DNA from: Anaspis maculata
Taxonomy: Eukaryota > Arthropoda > Insecta > Coleoptera > Scraptiidae
Assembly (NCBI GenBank): GCA_949128115.1
Contig: OX421963.1
Location: 868,001 to 932,000 of the forward strand
Direction of reading: 5' to 3'
Length of the DNA stretch: 64,000 nt
Part shown: positions 23,799 through 35,995 of the stretch, in pieces
Layout of the letters: every line of letters begins with the position of its first letter
How positions within the stretch are numbered: the first letter of the stretch is position 1
Position numbers and translations under genes: made by a program
The notes under the pieces: model-generated
The model's database searches: none
Seen by the model: the letters and a program-made list of their open reading frames with translations, nothing else
What the model was told of the DNA's origin: nothing

Positions 23799-23998
23799 CT
23801 AGCGTCCTCCATTTAGGATAAAATCAGGGAGCGGCTCTTCAGTTGGGTCGGCCAACACCTGTTGATTGGGAATTTGATGTTAAAAAGCGACAGAAATTGC
23901 AACTGAGTTCAAGTCGTAAATGATTATAATAGTGTTGATGATCAACTTACAGCGAAAACTGTGGCCAAGATCACGACCATAACGATGTATAACTTCAT
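23799..23998 (-). CDS. Small secreted peptide gene, copy 4 (2 exons, divergent)
   Basis: Exon 1 is 23951-23998, the intron 23859-23950 (92 bp, GTAAGT...ACAG, phase 0), and exon 2 23799-23858 ending TAG. The 35-residue product keeps the signal sequence with two changes (VVI for VLI, VFA for VAA) and the VLA cleavage site. The mature peptide is strongly altered: it starts DPTEEP, keeps only the P.FI core, and ends NGGR. A terminal glycine-arginine is a possible C-terminal amidation signal after trimming (inference). The promoter has a perfect TATA box, unlike the other copies. Upstream, beyond 24770, lies the heat-shock-element-like array. Open frame, splice sites and poly(A) signal are intact. 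Confidence 0.75.
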
Positions 23999-24011
23999 AG
24001 TTGGAGCTGGA

Positions 24012-24055
24012 GTCTGGAACTGTTAACCAACGTGGATTTTTGCACTTCTTTTATA
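24012..24055 (-). promoter_or_regulatory. TATA-box promoter of secreted-peptide gene 4
   Basis: TATAAAAG on the minus strand at 24048-24055. The initiator region AACAGTTCC lies about 30 bases downstream. It is the canonical form of the TATGAAAT seen in copies 1-3. Confidence 0.65.
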
Positions 24056-24770
24056 CCCCATCGGAGCAGTTTTACTGGATTTATTGCGTATTGTTCAAGC
24101 ACTATTAGGCTTTTATTTGCTATTTTATTCGAACGATACAAATCGTCATGTTGCAACTTTTCCGATTACGACTTCTGCCTTGAATAAAGCCCCAGTTGTG
24201 TAATTTTCCATGATGTGCGTTTATCAGAAATCTAATTCAAGTTTGGGAGATAAGATGAATCAAGTTTAAAATTATCCCGGTAACGGTTCCCCTGACGTAT
24301 CATTCGATACAAAATGTCTAGTATGAGGAACGGTATTACCTTCCTGTTATATTCATTGATGAAAAATCCATTGGAAAGTTTTAAAATACCTATTCAATGA
24401 TCTTTGAGGAGAATCTGATTGGAAGTTCCATAGACGTTAGGATGAAGTTTCGACAAAAATGTTCTGGATATTATGAAGCCAAAGAATTCGAATTTGGCTC
24501 GACCCAGAGGAAGTCATGGCCATTTGTTGATTTCAGCAGGAGCTGTGGCATTTGCAGGCATTCATAGGTTTGCGCAACAACTACAGAAAGTTATTCCAAA
24601 ACTACGCAGCGAGGCTATGACGAGTAGAATATAATTTTTTTGTGCAAAAGGTGATAATGGCCATTATGCACGTCAAAAAACTAATATTACCCACCAGGGA
24701 AATATTGTATGGTTCACATTCTACTGCCTCGCAAATTGTTCAAATTTCGATCGTTATTCCACACTAGCTT

Positions 24771-26945
24771 TCGCCGGGGCCGTTCTGGAATGTCCCACAG
24801 TGATATGGAATGATCCGGGATGTTTTTGAGTGTTCCAGACTATTCATGACAATCCCAGAACGTTCTGGAATGTTATAGAATGATCTGGAATGTTCCAGGA
24901 TGTTTCCGAACGTTCCAGACTACTTTAGATCATTCTAGAACATAATGGAACATTCTGGATTGTTTTCGAACGTTCCAGACATATCCCAAACATTCCAGAA
25001 CATACGGGAACATTCTGGAATGTTGTGGAATGATCTTGAATACTCTCGAATATTCTGTACTTATTCTGTACTGCACCTCTACTAATGGGTGGCTCCACAC
25101 CAAAAAGGCTTCGAAGGCACAATGTTGCAGGAACTTCAAAGGGTGTTCTGGAATGTTCCACAGTGATCTGGAATGATCCGGGATATTTTCGGGAGTTCCA
25201 GACTATTCCTCACAATTCCAGAACATTCTGGAATGTTATAGAATGATCTCGAATGTTCCACAATGATTTGGAATGTTCCAGGATGTTTCCGAACGTTCCA
25301 GACTATTTTTGATTATTCTAGAACATAATGGAACATTCTGGAATGTTTTCGAACGTTCCAGACTACTCCCGAACATACCGGAACATTCTGGAATGTTGTG
25401 AAACGATCACGAATGCTTTACAATGATCTGGAATGTTCCGGGATGTTTTTGAACGTTCTAGATGATCCCGACCATTTTAGAACATACCAAAACATTTTGG
25501 ACTGTAATGATTTTGAATGCTCCACAATGATCTGGAATATTTCGGGATGTCTCCGAACATTCCAGACTATTCCCGACCATTCCAGAACATACCGGAACAT
25601 TATGGAATGTTGTAGAATGATCTAGAATGTTCCGCAATGATCTGGAATGTTCCGGGATGTTTTCGAACGTTCCAGACTATTCTCGAACATTCTAGAACGT
25701 ACCGGAACATTCTGGAATCTGAAATGTTGTGAAACGATCTCGAATGTAGGTACTACAATTCATTGGATTGTTTCGGAATGTTTCAGAACGTTCCAGACCA
25801 TTCCCGACAATTCCAGAACATTATGGGATGTTATAGAATAATCTCGAATGTTCCACAATGATCTGGAATGTTCCAGGATGTTTTCGATCGTTCCAGACTA
25901 TTTTCGATCATTCTAGAACATAATCGAACATTCTGGGATGTTTTCGAACGTTCCAGACTACTCCCGAACATACCGGAACATTCTGGAATGTTGTGAAATG
26001 ATCACGAATGCTTTACAATGATCTGGAATGTTCCGGGATGTTTTTGAACGTTCTAGATGATCCCGACCATTTTAGAACATACCAAAACATTTTGGACTGT
26101 TATGGAATAATTTTGAATGCTCCACAATGATCTGGAATATTTCGGGATGTTTAGGAACTTTCCAGACTATTCCCGACCATTCCAGAACATACCTGAACAT
26201 TCTGGAATGTTGTAGAATGATCTAGAATGTTCCGGGATGTTTTCAAACGTTCCAGACTGTTCACGAACATTCTAGAACGTACCGGAACATTCTGGAATCT
26301 GAAATGTTGTGGAACGATCTCGAATGTAGGTACCACAATGGATTGGAATGTTTCGGAATGTTCCAGAACGTTCCAGACTATTCTCAACAATTCCAAGACA
26401 TTCTGGAATGTTATAGAATGATCTCGAATGTTCCACAATGATCTGGAATGTTCCAGGATGTTTTCGAACGTTCCAGACTATTTTTGATCATTCTAGAACA
26501 TATTGGATATCCATAATGGTATTCTAGAACATACCTGAACATTTTGGAATGTTGTAGAATGATCTAGAATGTTCCGCAATGATCTGGAATGTTCCGGGAT
26601 GTTTCCGAACGTTCCAAACTATTCTTGAACATTCTAGAACGTACCGGAACATTCTGGAATCTGAAATGTTGTGGAACGATCTCGAATGTAGGTACCACAA
26701 TGGATTGGAATGTTTCGGAATGTTCCAAAACGTTCCAGACTATTTCCAACAATTCCAGAACATTCAGGAATGTTATAGAATGATCTCGAATGTTCCACAA
26801 TGATCTGGAATGTTCCAGGATGTTTCCGAACGTTCCAGACTATTTTCGATCATTCTAGAACATAATGGAACATTCTGAAATGTTTCCGAACGTTCCAGAC
26901 TACTCCCGAACATACCCGAACATTCTGGAATGTTGTGAAATGATC
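24771..26945. repeat. Heat-shock-element-like minisatellite
   Basis: This is a 2.2 kb array whose basic word is GAACATTCTGGAATGTTCC: alternating GAA and TTC blocks at 5-base spacing, the arrangement bound by heat-shock factor trimers. Units are diverged and near-palindromic. Longer units recur: a CTGAAATGTTGTG...GAATGTAGGTAC segment lies at about 25717, 26299 and 26660, and a CCATTTTAGAACATACCAAA segment at 25473 and 26067. Frames of 60-95 codons on both strands (rich in W-N-V-F-R) are artefacts. Confidence 0.85.
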
Positions 26946-27659
26946 ACGGTCACTTCAGCTGGATTCAATCTTTGAAAGTGGCATTCAAATAGCCAAGAAC
27001 TATTACAGCACACAACGGGAGAGTCGTTACCCACTCTACAGTTCGATGATCAAAATACAAGTGGATTTGTATTGGTCATGCGCTTCTGATGTGTTGAGGT
27101 TGAGGCACTAACTTTGTGGGGGCTTATCGTTTCGACAAATTGGTCTATTCCAATTTTGAGTTGTTTTTATTGAAACGTTACTGGTATGGGTTACGTTACG
27201 GTACTGAAAAAATTTCTAATAAAAAAAAGTCAACTTTGAAGGGCTGTATCTTCGTTATTAAGCCGAGCTTCGCAAAATGGCATATAGATTTCCGTCATAT
27301 TTTGTCAGGATCTACCAACAGTTGATGTTTTCGCTATCATCGCTGGAACAGCTTGTATAATGTATCTGCTTTGAATTCATCAATTTTCCAGCAATTCCTT
27401 ATACTTTCATATTTTACAAATATATTGATGATTTCTCAAGCAACGTCAATTCATTGCCACTTACTTGAAGTGATCGCTGATGCTTCAATATCTCACTTCG
27501 CACAGAGACTTCAGGAGTACAAGTATATGCAGTCCTTACCTGAAACAAAAAAAAAAGACATGAGTCAAAATATTCATTTCTGAGATTGGACGATACATTT
27601 GATACTATTACAGTTAGTGGTGTTTCACAATTACAATTACAATTTAGATATTACACTCG
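26946..27659. other. Unassigned sequence
   Basis: About 700 bp with no repeat pairing seen here. Frames at 27116-27325 and 27353-27583 have no recognisable domain. Confidence 0.4.
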
Positions 27660-28645
27660 TTTCAAGTAGCTACAATGGGGACATCTTTGTCAAGTCCTGT
27701 GGGACAATGGCGTGACATTGCTTGAAACGGAACAGCATCACGTGAGATGATGGCATAGGTGTGTTCAGATGATGCAAGATTGCGTGAGACGTTGGCGTTA
27801 GGTTGATTGTAGAACTGATTGAGATCACGTGGAATGATAGAAAAATGCTTGGAATGATGATATTAGTATGAGCGAGATGGGTAGGAAGAACGTGGGATGT
27901 AGTGAGATAACGTGAAATCGCGTGGGATGATAGGGAGGAATGGCGAGTTTCCATGATGCATTATCGCAATGGATCGCGTGAAATGGTGTGAGGGGTGTAG
28001 GATAGGATAGCGTGAGATCACAAGAAGCTGATATCACGTGAGATGATAGGGAGGGACGGCTGACATCGTGATGCTTAATAGCAACGATCGCATGGAATGG
28101 CGTGAAGTGGTTCAAGTTTGAGTGAAACAATGGCGAAATGAGACAAGACGAAATCGCATTAGATCACGTTGAATTATGATAGTATCGTGAGTTGCGGTAT
28201 CCAAGAGACTGCGGTCAGTACCGTACGATAAAGTGAGATGACACGAGATCAATCGAGATAACGTAACTTTGCGGAAGATGATCTAGAAAAAGATGAAGTG
28301 ACATTGCGGGGCATAATAGGAAAGGATCGCGTGGGCGGAGTGAGTAAGGAGGAATGGGGAGAAGTGAGAAGTAGAGAACCCTGTACAAACATAGAGTTAC
28401 GCAGGAAGGCGTGAGACTGAATATGCTTGCGTGAGGTGAAGTCGTCAGATTGGAATGCGAAATAATCACATGAAATCGCATTGAATGGTGTGAGAATGCA
28501 TGAAATGATAGCATAGCTGTGCGTGAGATGGCGTAAGGTACCGTGAGATAGAGTGAGACTGAGATAACTTGAAATTAAGTGAGATAACGTATGGATGTAA
28601 TCATATCAGGAAGTATTGGAGCAAAAAATCGCGTGGGATGCTATT
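27660..28645 (-). repeat. TCTCACGC/CACGTGA array, inverted block
   Basis: On the given strand the units read GCGTGAGATGATAGGGAGG. The reverse complement matches the higher-order unit at 40490-41640, for example CCCTATCATCTCACGTGAT. CACGTG E-box words occur in it. Confidence 0.8.
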
Positions 28646-28650
28646 TATTA

Positions 28651-28990
28651 GTGCCGGCAAAAACCAGCAAAAATGAATACCGGTATACCGGTTTTGTCGA
28701 ATACCGGTTTCGGTAAAACCGGTATCGAAAGCCTAATCCAAAAGCCAGTATCCAAAGCCGGCTCCGAAAATCGGCATTGGAAACCGTAATTGAAAGCCGG
28801 CTTCGAAAACCGATACTTGAAACCAACTGCTCCGGAAACCAATTTTGGAAGCCGGCTCCTAATACCGACTCCGAAAGCCGGCTCGAAAAACCGGTCTCGA
28901 AAGCCAGATCTCAAAGCCGGTTTTCAGCTATCATCAGAACCGCGGTTCTCGGAGCCGGCTTTCAAAACCGGTTTCGTTGCCAACACTAAT
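28651..28990 (+). mobile_element. CCGG-rich TIR unit, copy 3 (complete)
   Basis: It starts AGTGCCGGCAAAAACC and ends TTGCCAACACT. It is the best-preserved long form, about 340 bp, and is followed by the GACTTC array. Confidence 0.78.
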
Positions 28991-30893
28991 TCTAATGGTG
29001 GAATTTCAACCTTATCATGAAACTCGGACTTCAAACAGGAACTAATTCGACTTTAATCGTGACATTCTGCTCCAAGCATGAAATTTCTACCCCATACGCA
29101 AAAACCTTGGACTTTCTATGGCTAAATTTTGATTTCTATTGATGTAAAACTTTCGACTTGAAACAAGAGAACTTCGACTTTCAACTCGAATATTCGATTC
29201 CAGAACTGACAAACTTTGGCTTTTATTGCAAAATTTTGACTTTGATCACGAAAAGACGAAACACTTTTGACATGAAAATTGGGTCTTCCAACGCGGAAAA
29301 TCTAACTTCTAGAAAACTATTGCAAAATTTCAATTTCAAACGCAAAAAACTTGATTTGAAACTCTCGAAGTAGTGACTTCAAAAACTTCGAGTTTTATAT
29401 TGGAGTTTAGACTTAAAAACCGACAAACTTTGACTTTTGATGCGGAGCTTGGATTTTAAACACGGAAAACTTGAATTAAATCCCGAATTTTTGACTTCAA
29501 ACACGAATTTTCGACTTTCAACATGAAAACTTCGACTTCGAATCCGGAAGATCTAACACGAAAAGATTCAACTTTCATCTTGGCATTTCAACTTGGAAAC
29601 CGACAAACTTCAACTTCTATTGCGAAATTTTAATTTCAACACGAGAAACTTCAACTGTCAATTCTCAAAATTCCGACTTCAACCACGAAATTTCGCCGTA
29701 ATTAAATACAAAAAACTACGACTTTCAACACGGAAACTTCGATTCAAAAACAAAAATTTCTGACTTTTACCGGAAAAAACTTGAATTTTTATTTCGCAAT
29801 AGTGACTTTGAATCTTAATATCGACATTTCTATTTCAAGCACGTTTCGACTTCAAACACGAATGACTTTGATTTTGATCTTGACATTCCGACTTCAACCA
29901 CGGAATTTCGACTCTACACCAAAAACCTTGTACTCTACATCTTGGAATTTCAATTTTGATCACGTACAACTTTCGACTCCAAACAAAAATTTTGACTTGG
30001 AACACGAAGAGCTTGACTCTCGAAAATTTGGCTTAGACAAGAAATTTTGACTTCGAACATGGAAACTTCGACTTTATCTCGAAAATTCGACTTCAAATGC
30101 AAAAATCTTTACTCTTATCGTGGATACTTCACTTCGAATACAAAGAACCTCGCGGAAAACTTTGACCTCAACATGACAGTTCCTACTTCAAACATGAAAA
30201 TTCCGATTTTAATATCACATATTGGCTTTGAACACAAAATTTCGACTTCAAACACGGAAATTTTGACTTTTGACTTGAAATTTTGACTTGAAATACCAAA
30301 ACACTTTGACTTTGAACACAAGAAATCCAACACGAAAAACTTCGACTTCTCTATCTCGGAATTTCGACCTCCGATGCAAAAATCTTTCAGGTGCATCATG
30401 AAATTTCGACTTCAATATCTAATGATGGAGTACGAATACAAAATTTCGACTTCAAACGCGGAAGATTTTGGCTTGGATCTCGACTTCGAAAACGAAAAGC
30501 ACTGATTTAATCAGGAAACTTCGACTTCAAACACAAAAAGTTTCGACTTGGAACACGAAAATCTATACTTTGAACCCTGAAAACTTGAACCCAAGAAACT
30601 TGACCTTGATCTCGACATTAACACTCCAAACACAAAGCTTTGAGTTTGAAGATGAAAACTTTGACTTCAATTTGGAAACTTTGACTTAATACGCGAAATT
30701 TTGATTTGAACATGGACATTTCCCCTTTAAACAAGAGAAGTTGACTTGTCCGACCCCGCGACCCAACTTCGACTATCGAGTTCGTAAATCTCCACCGAAA
30801 CCACGAAATTTCGTCTCGAAATACAACAAATATTCAACTTTCAACACAAAAAGCTTGGTCTTTCACTTCAAATTTTCCACATGAAAAGTTATA

Positions 30894-32692
30894 CAGGGTG
30901 TCCCAGAATTAGCGTGCAATACTTGACCAGCAGATTCTACGGCTGAATATAAGAAGAAAAGTTCCTATAAACATAGGTCGAAAAATGCTTCATAAGCGAG
31001 CTACAGCCCTCTAAAAGTAGTACCCTGAAGATGGTTTTTATTCAATATCTTCGAAACTGTTGACAGCAGAACCATGAAATTTTGCAAATTGGCCAATCTT
31101 CTGATGTCTAATAATATGCAATAATAAAAATTTCAAAATTCTATCCAGAAATAGGTCAGACTTCAAGGGGTGGGGGGTAAAATCACCCCAACTTTTTCAA
31201 GTGTCGTTTTTTTGCAACTTAAGCATATAGTTATGAAGCGTTAAAGCATTTTGCATGAAAAAGGTCCTCTTGTTCAACTCCGATAGGAAGCACCGTTCTT
31301 GAGTAAAATCGATTTGAAAATTACCCTACCTGTCATAAAAATTCATAATGAAATTACAAAAAGAAACAAATCGAGTGTAGGCCATGGAACACGCTACTAT
31401 GTTTGGGGAAAAATAATTAAGACAGGGTGACAGATTCATGAAATAAGTGACAGTGTGTTTGAAAGTTGTGTTAAAGGGGTTTCTGATGCGACTAAAAAAG
31501 TTGTTGACGGGAATAGGTTTAATTTTATTTTTTTCGTCAAGTGGAAACTCCTCCAAGAAAAAATGTACGGGCAATGCTATCAAATTATGTAAATTTCAAA
31601 AAAAAAATTGGAAATTTTTGATTTTGATTTTTGAAAATTCAAAAGCTAGATAGCATCGACAATGCATCTTTCCCCAAAAAAGTCGCATGCCAAATTTGAA
31701 CTTTCTATTTTCGAAAAAAAGGTACCAAAAATGTTTTCTACTAATTCAGTTTTTCATGTCTACGAAAAATCATTTTTGGTACCCTTTTTTTTGAAAGTAG
31801 AAAGTTCAAATTTGACATGCGACTTTCTTGGGGGCATGCATTGTCGATACTTTCTAGTTTTCTAATTTTCAAAAATCAAAATTAAAACTTTTCAATTTTT
31901 TTTGGAAATTTTCAAAATGTGATAGCAATGCCCGCACATTTTCTTTTTGGAGGAGTTTCTACTTAACGACAAAAATAACATAAGAGCGGTTCCCGTTAAC
32001 AACTTCTTTAGTCGAATCAGAAACCCCTTAAAGCTATTTAAAGAAGTTTTATTGCGGGTACTGTTTTTTAAAAATGGAACGTTCCAAAAACCAAGAGCTG
32101 GCAGACATGCACTTCGTGTATGGCTTCTGTGATGATCGTGCTCGGCCTGTCACCTGTCTCGATTATTTTTTTCCCAAACATAGAAGTCGTGTTTCATGGC
32201 CTACGCTCAATTTTTATTTTTTTTTTGTAATTTTCATTATGAATTTTTATGACATGTAGGGTAAGTTTCAAGTCTATTTTACTCGAGAACGGTGCTTCCT
32301 ATCGAAGTTGAACAAGAGGACATTTTTATTGCAAAATGCTTTGACGTTTCATAATTTTATGCTTAAGTTGCAAAAAAACGACACATGAAAAAGTTGGGGT
32401 GATATTTCCCCCCACCCCCCCACAGTCTGACCCATTTCTGGATAGAATTTTGAAATTGTTATTATCACATATTATTAAACATAAAAAGATTGGCCGATGT
32501 GCGAAATTTCATGATTCTGCTGTCAACAGTTTCGCAGATATTGAATAAAAACCATCTTCGGGGTACCACTTTTAGAGGGCTGTAGCTCGCTTATGAAGCA
32601 TTTTTCGACCTATGTTTATGGGAACTTTTTTTGTAAGTTTGGGTCGCAGAATCTGCTGGTGAAGTATTGCACGCTTATTATGGGACACCCTG
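30894..32692. mobile_element. Long foldback element with CAGGGTGTCCC ends, TA target
   Basis: It is a near-complete palindrome of 1.8 kb. The left end CAGGGTGTCCCAGAATTAGC mirrors the right end, and matching words continue to a loop near 31735-31770. It is flanked by TA on both sides. The equivalent sites in copies C (49866-49867) and D (53679-53680) are empty, each with a single TA, which proves insertion. No transposase frame is visible. TA targeting suggests mobilisation by a Tc1/mariner-type transposase. Confidence 0.9.
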
Positions 32693-33754
32693 TATTGTGA
32701 TTCCAAAATGTCGACTTTGAACAGGAAATTTCGATTTCAAACACGAAAGATTTCAACTTTAATTCCGAAATTTCGACTTGAAATAAGAAAACATGGACTT
32801 GAGACATTATTTCGACTGCAACTTGAAATTTCAACTTGGAAAAAATCAAACAATCCGACTTTCATCACGAAAAGTTGACCATAAATACGAAATACATCGA
32901 CTCCAGATGAAAAAATTCTACTTAAAAACAAAACACTATGACTTCAGACGCGGAAACCTCCAATTTTATCTTGAAATTCTGACTTTGAACACGGAAAACT
33001 CTCGACTCTGGATTCAGTGGTAATTTCGACTTGGAGAAAAGACATACAACTTTGTCTTTTGTTGCAAAAATTTGACTCTTGAAACGGAAGACTTCGCCTC
33101 CAAACATGAAAATTCTCCTTGGACAAAAGAAAACTTAAGTTTCATTTGAAATTTTGACTTCAGGCTTGAAAGCCTTCGACTTTGATTCCGGAATTCTGAC
33201 TCGAAAAACTTGACCTTGATATGTAAATTTTGACTTCAAACACGAAAACTTCGACTAAAGATATTTTGTGAATTTTTTTGGACATTTTCCAGAACCATTC
33301 CAACATTTCTTCAAATCATTTTGACATCCAAATCCTCAATATATGAATAATTTGACGTTTTTGAATTTTTTGACATGTTTGAAATCATTCTGATAGTTTT
33401 GGCGTTATTTCAACATTTTTAATACTATGTATTTTGGATTTTTCCAGCACTTCTCCAGCTCAGAAATATTTTAACATTTTTTGGAACTAATCTGACATTT
33501 TTTGGAATAATTGCGGCACTTTTTGGGATCATTGTGATAATTTTTGGATTCATTGTTGCACCTTTTTTCATTAATTTTGACATTTTTATAGTTGTTTAGA
33601 CAGTTGTTTTCAAATTATTTCAACATTTTTTAAATGATTATGGAACTATCTTGACCTATTTCAATCATTGTAAAACTGGAATTCGAGAGCAATAATCAGT
33701 TATTTGACAATTATCTTGACATATAATTGAGGTTGATAATGCTACCAACACATC

Positions 33755-33985
33755 ACATTCTTTCATTTTTGCTCAAATGAAAAAAGCTGTGAAATTGGTT
33801 ATGGGTATTGCCCAGTTGCTCGAGCGGGAGATTTTGTTGTTTTTCGTTGTGTTTCGAGGGATACAGCCAGGATGGGGCGATTAACGAGTTGCAAAGCATA
33901 ACATTGTAAATGGCTACAATCGAGGTGCGAAGCACCGAGGTATACAATATTATAAGGCATTTTCTGGAAATATCCTGACATTATG
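33755..33985 (+). repeat. Non-minisatellite island inside composite repeat
   Basis: The 230 bp segment includes TTGCTCGAGCGG and GAGGTGCGAAGCACCGAGGT and does not share the flanking repeat unit. The same island sits at the same place in copy C (50992-51215). It was therefore there before the composite element spread, possibly an old SINE-like insertion. Confidence 0.6.
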
Positions 33986-34596
33986 AGATCATCTTAACTT
34001 TTTAATATTTGGACATATTTCGATCATTGACATTTTTTTTTAAGATTTCGACATATTTTTAGAATCATCTTGACATTTGTTCCAAATCATTCCGATATTC
34101 GAATTATAAAAGATTGAAGAATAGGTTATTTTTCTTCACATTTTTGGAATTATTTCGACACGTTTATAATAATTTCAATTCTCAACTATTTTGACATTGA
34201 ACACGAAAAACCTCGACCTAATCTCAAACTTCAAATCCACAAAGCTTCACTTTGATCTTGATTTTCTGAAAATTTCGACTAGGGATGTTCATTTTGAGGA
34301 CGAAATTTGGAGTTCAAACATAAATTCTACTTCGAGCAATAAAACTTCGACTCTTACCTCGAAGTTTCGACTTCATCAACACGAAAAACTGCGACTTTAA
34401 ACTAGTGAAACTCCGACTTTTAGCTGGAAGACTGAATTTAAACCACGAAATTACGACTTACACGCTTGAAACTACGACTTTCAACAGAAAAATCCGACTT
34501 CAAGCATGAAAAATTCCGACCTTTACCACAAAGAGCTATTTTCACTCCATCAAAATAGTGACTTCACACCTGACAGTCATCAATTTAATTAGTGCC

Positions 34597-35995
34597 AGGG
34601 CCGGATCAAGAGGATGTGGGGCCTGGGGCTAAACATGAAATGGGGGCCCCACATAAAAAGTATGTCGGGAGAATGACGTCAAGGGGGACCGGTGGGCGCA
34701 GCCCCCCTGGAGAGCGCCGCAGACGAATTTTTCTTTCGCTTTGGTCACCAATTCTTGGCCGAACCCCCCTTTCCCCCCCAAAAATAGTACCAAATGCTGG
34801 CGAATTTTTTTTCCGCCACTGAGCCAGCGGAAAATACTCTTATCAAAATACCGCCAAAACGGCGGCATGTTTTTTTTGTACTTATTTCAAGAAAAAAATC
34901 GCGTTCTGCGTGCCAGAACACTTTGGAACTTGGGAGAACAATAATAACTGAACACAACAGCACCCAGTTCAAGGAAGGGACAACAATAATAATAAACTGC
35001 TGGACAACGAAGTTGTAAGTATCGGAAAAATGGTTCGACTTTGGAGGCCAATATCTCCCGATTGCCGTTTGCAATTCTCTATTTGTTTGCTGCGTCAACT
35101 GGCCCTATTTTTCCTTAGCCCATCCTATAACAATGAATGTTGAGAAACTCCATGTAAATTTTCTACAGGGTGATACGTAAAATGGTGTAAATTTGCATCA
35201 AATTCATCGTACCCCCATTTTCCAAAAAAATATTTTTTTCAATATTTTAATAAAAAAAATATGAAGAGTGGTGTCTTGTCTCGGAATATTTTTGGAATTA
35301 CCCAGATTGGAAGTCGAACATTGAAGATATAAGTTTTCATGTTGAATGTCGCAGATTTATGGGAAAGGTACGGAACTCAGGCATATAGCACAAGCACAAG
35401 AAGTATAACGTCCGAGGGGGCGCTTCACTTCACTCAGAAACTGGAGTTTTACATCGTTACCATGTTCAGGGGCTTAAACTTGCAAATAGAACATGTCTCA
35501 CATCTAAAATTCTGATGAAATTCTGACGAGATTCAACGTGCGAAAAGCAGCCAGTGACAACCACTTGAAAAAATGCCCCCTGCTTGGGTTTTGCATATGG
35601 GGGTACGATGAAGTCGGTGCAATTTTGCAGCATTTTACGTATCACCCTGTAGAAATGTTACATGGAATTTTTCAACATTCACCTTTACAGGATAGGTTAC
35701 GGAAACATAAGGCTAATCAACACATTAAACAAAATGGAAATCACATTCGGAAATATGAAGTTATTGGTCTTCAAAGTCGAACACTTTTTCCGACACCGAC
35801 GTCCAGCAGTTTAGAAAAACAGAAATTGTAGGGCCCCATGAAGCAACAAGTTACTTCCTTTATCTAAAATAATATATTATTCAGCAACATACTTTTTGTT
35901 CAGCAATTATTTTTGTTTGTATATCATTAATTTCATTCCTAGAATTGAAATAAAAAACCTTTTGGGCCCCCCCCCTGAACTGGGGGCCCGGGGCT
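34597..35995. mobile_element. Palindromic element with GGGCC ends
   Basis: The outer arms are inverted: 34597-35160 pairs with 35652-35995. For instance TTCGACTTTGGAGGCC at 35035 pairs with the TCTTCAAAGTCGAA word at 35769. The outer ends carry GGGCCTGGGGCT and TGGGGGCCCGGGGCTA words. An inner TA-flanked foldback occupies the symmetry centre. It joins the truncated end of composite copy B directly. Confidence 0.65.
35166..35649. mobile_element. Inner TIR element with CAGGGTGATACG ends
   Basis: The left end CAGGGTGATACGTAAAATG is the perfect inverse of the right end, with TA on each side. The element is 484 bp, with diverging inner arms (ATCGTACCCCCAT and its inverse). No coding frame. Confidence 0.75.

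Larger units (their letters stand above)
23700..24770 (-). repeat. Secreted-peptide duplication unit 4
   Basis: It aligns with unit 3 through gene, promoter and distal flank (GAAAGTTATTCCAAAACTACG, GATAATGGCCATTAT) and stops where the heat-shock-like minisatellite begins. It is the most diverged unit. Confidence 0.78.
28991..34590 (+). repeat. GACTTC composite repeat, copy B (with nested insertion)
   Basis: It is collinear with 47956-51826. The first part is a degenerate array of CGACTTCAAACACGAAAATTT units. From about 33260 to 34190 the unit changes to TTTTGGAATCATTTTGACA. It is interrupted at 30894-32692 by a foldback element. It ends with the same CACCTGACAGTC...TTTAATTAGTGC segment seen before CCGG copies 1 and 5, but the CCGG unit itself is cut off after about ten bases. 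Confidence 0.85.

Noticed and set aside
25398..26803. Several 60-95 codon frames on both strands rich in W, N, F, R and S
   Set aside because: They are translations of the heat-shock-like minisatellite, whose unit has few stop codons in any frame; both strands give equally good frames.
28641..29020. Frames with repeated G-F-x-x-R-F or K-P-x-x-K motifs in CCGG units
   Set aside because: They reappear in every copy on both strands and simply reflect the CCGG repeat; no copy keeps a longer or cleaner frame.
33753..33981. Two 60-64 codon minus-strand frames conserved between composite copies B and C
   Set aside because: Conservation reflects the shared 230 bp island in a recently amplified repeat; frames overlap each other and lack any motif.
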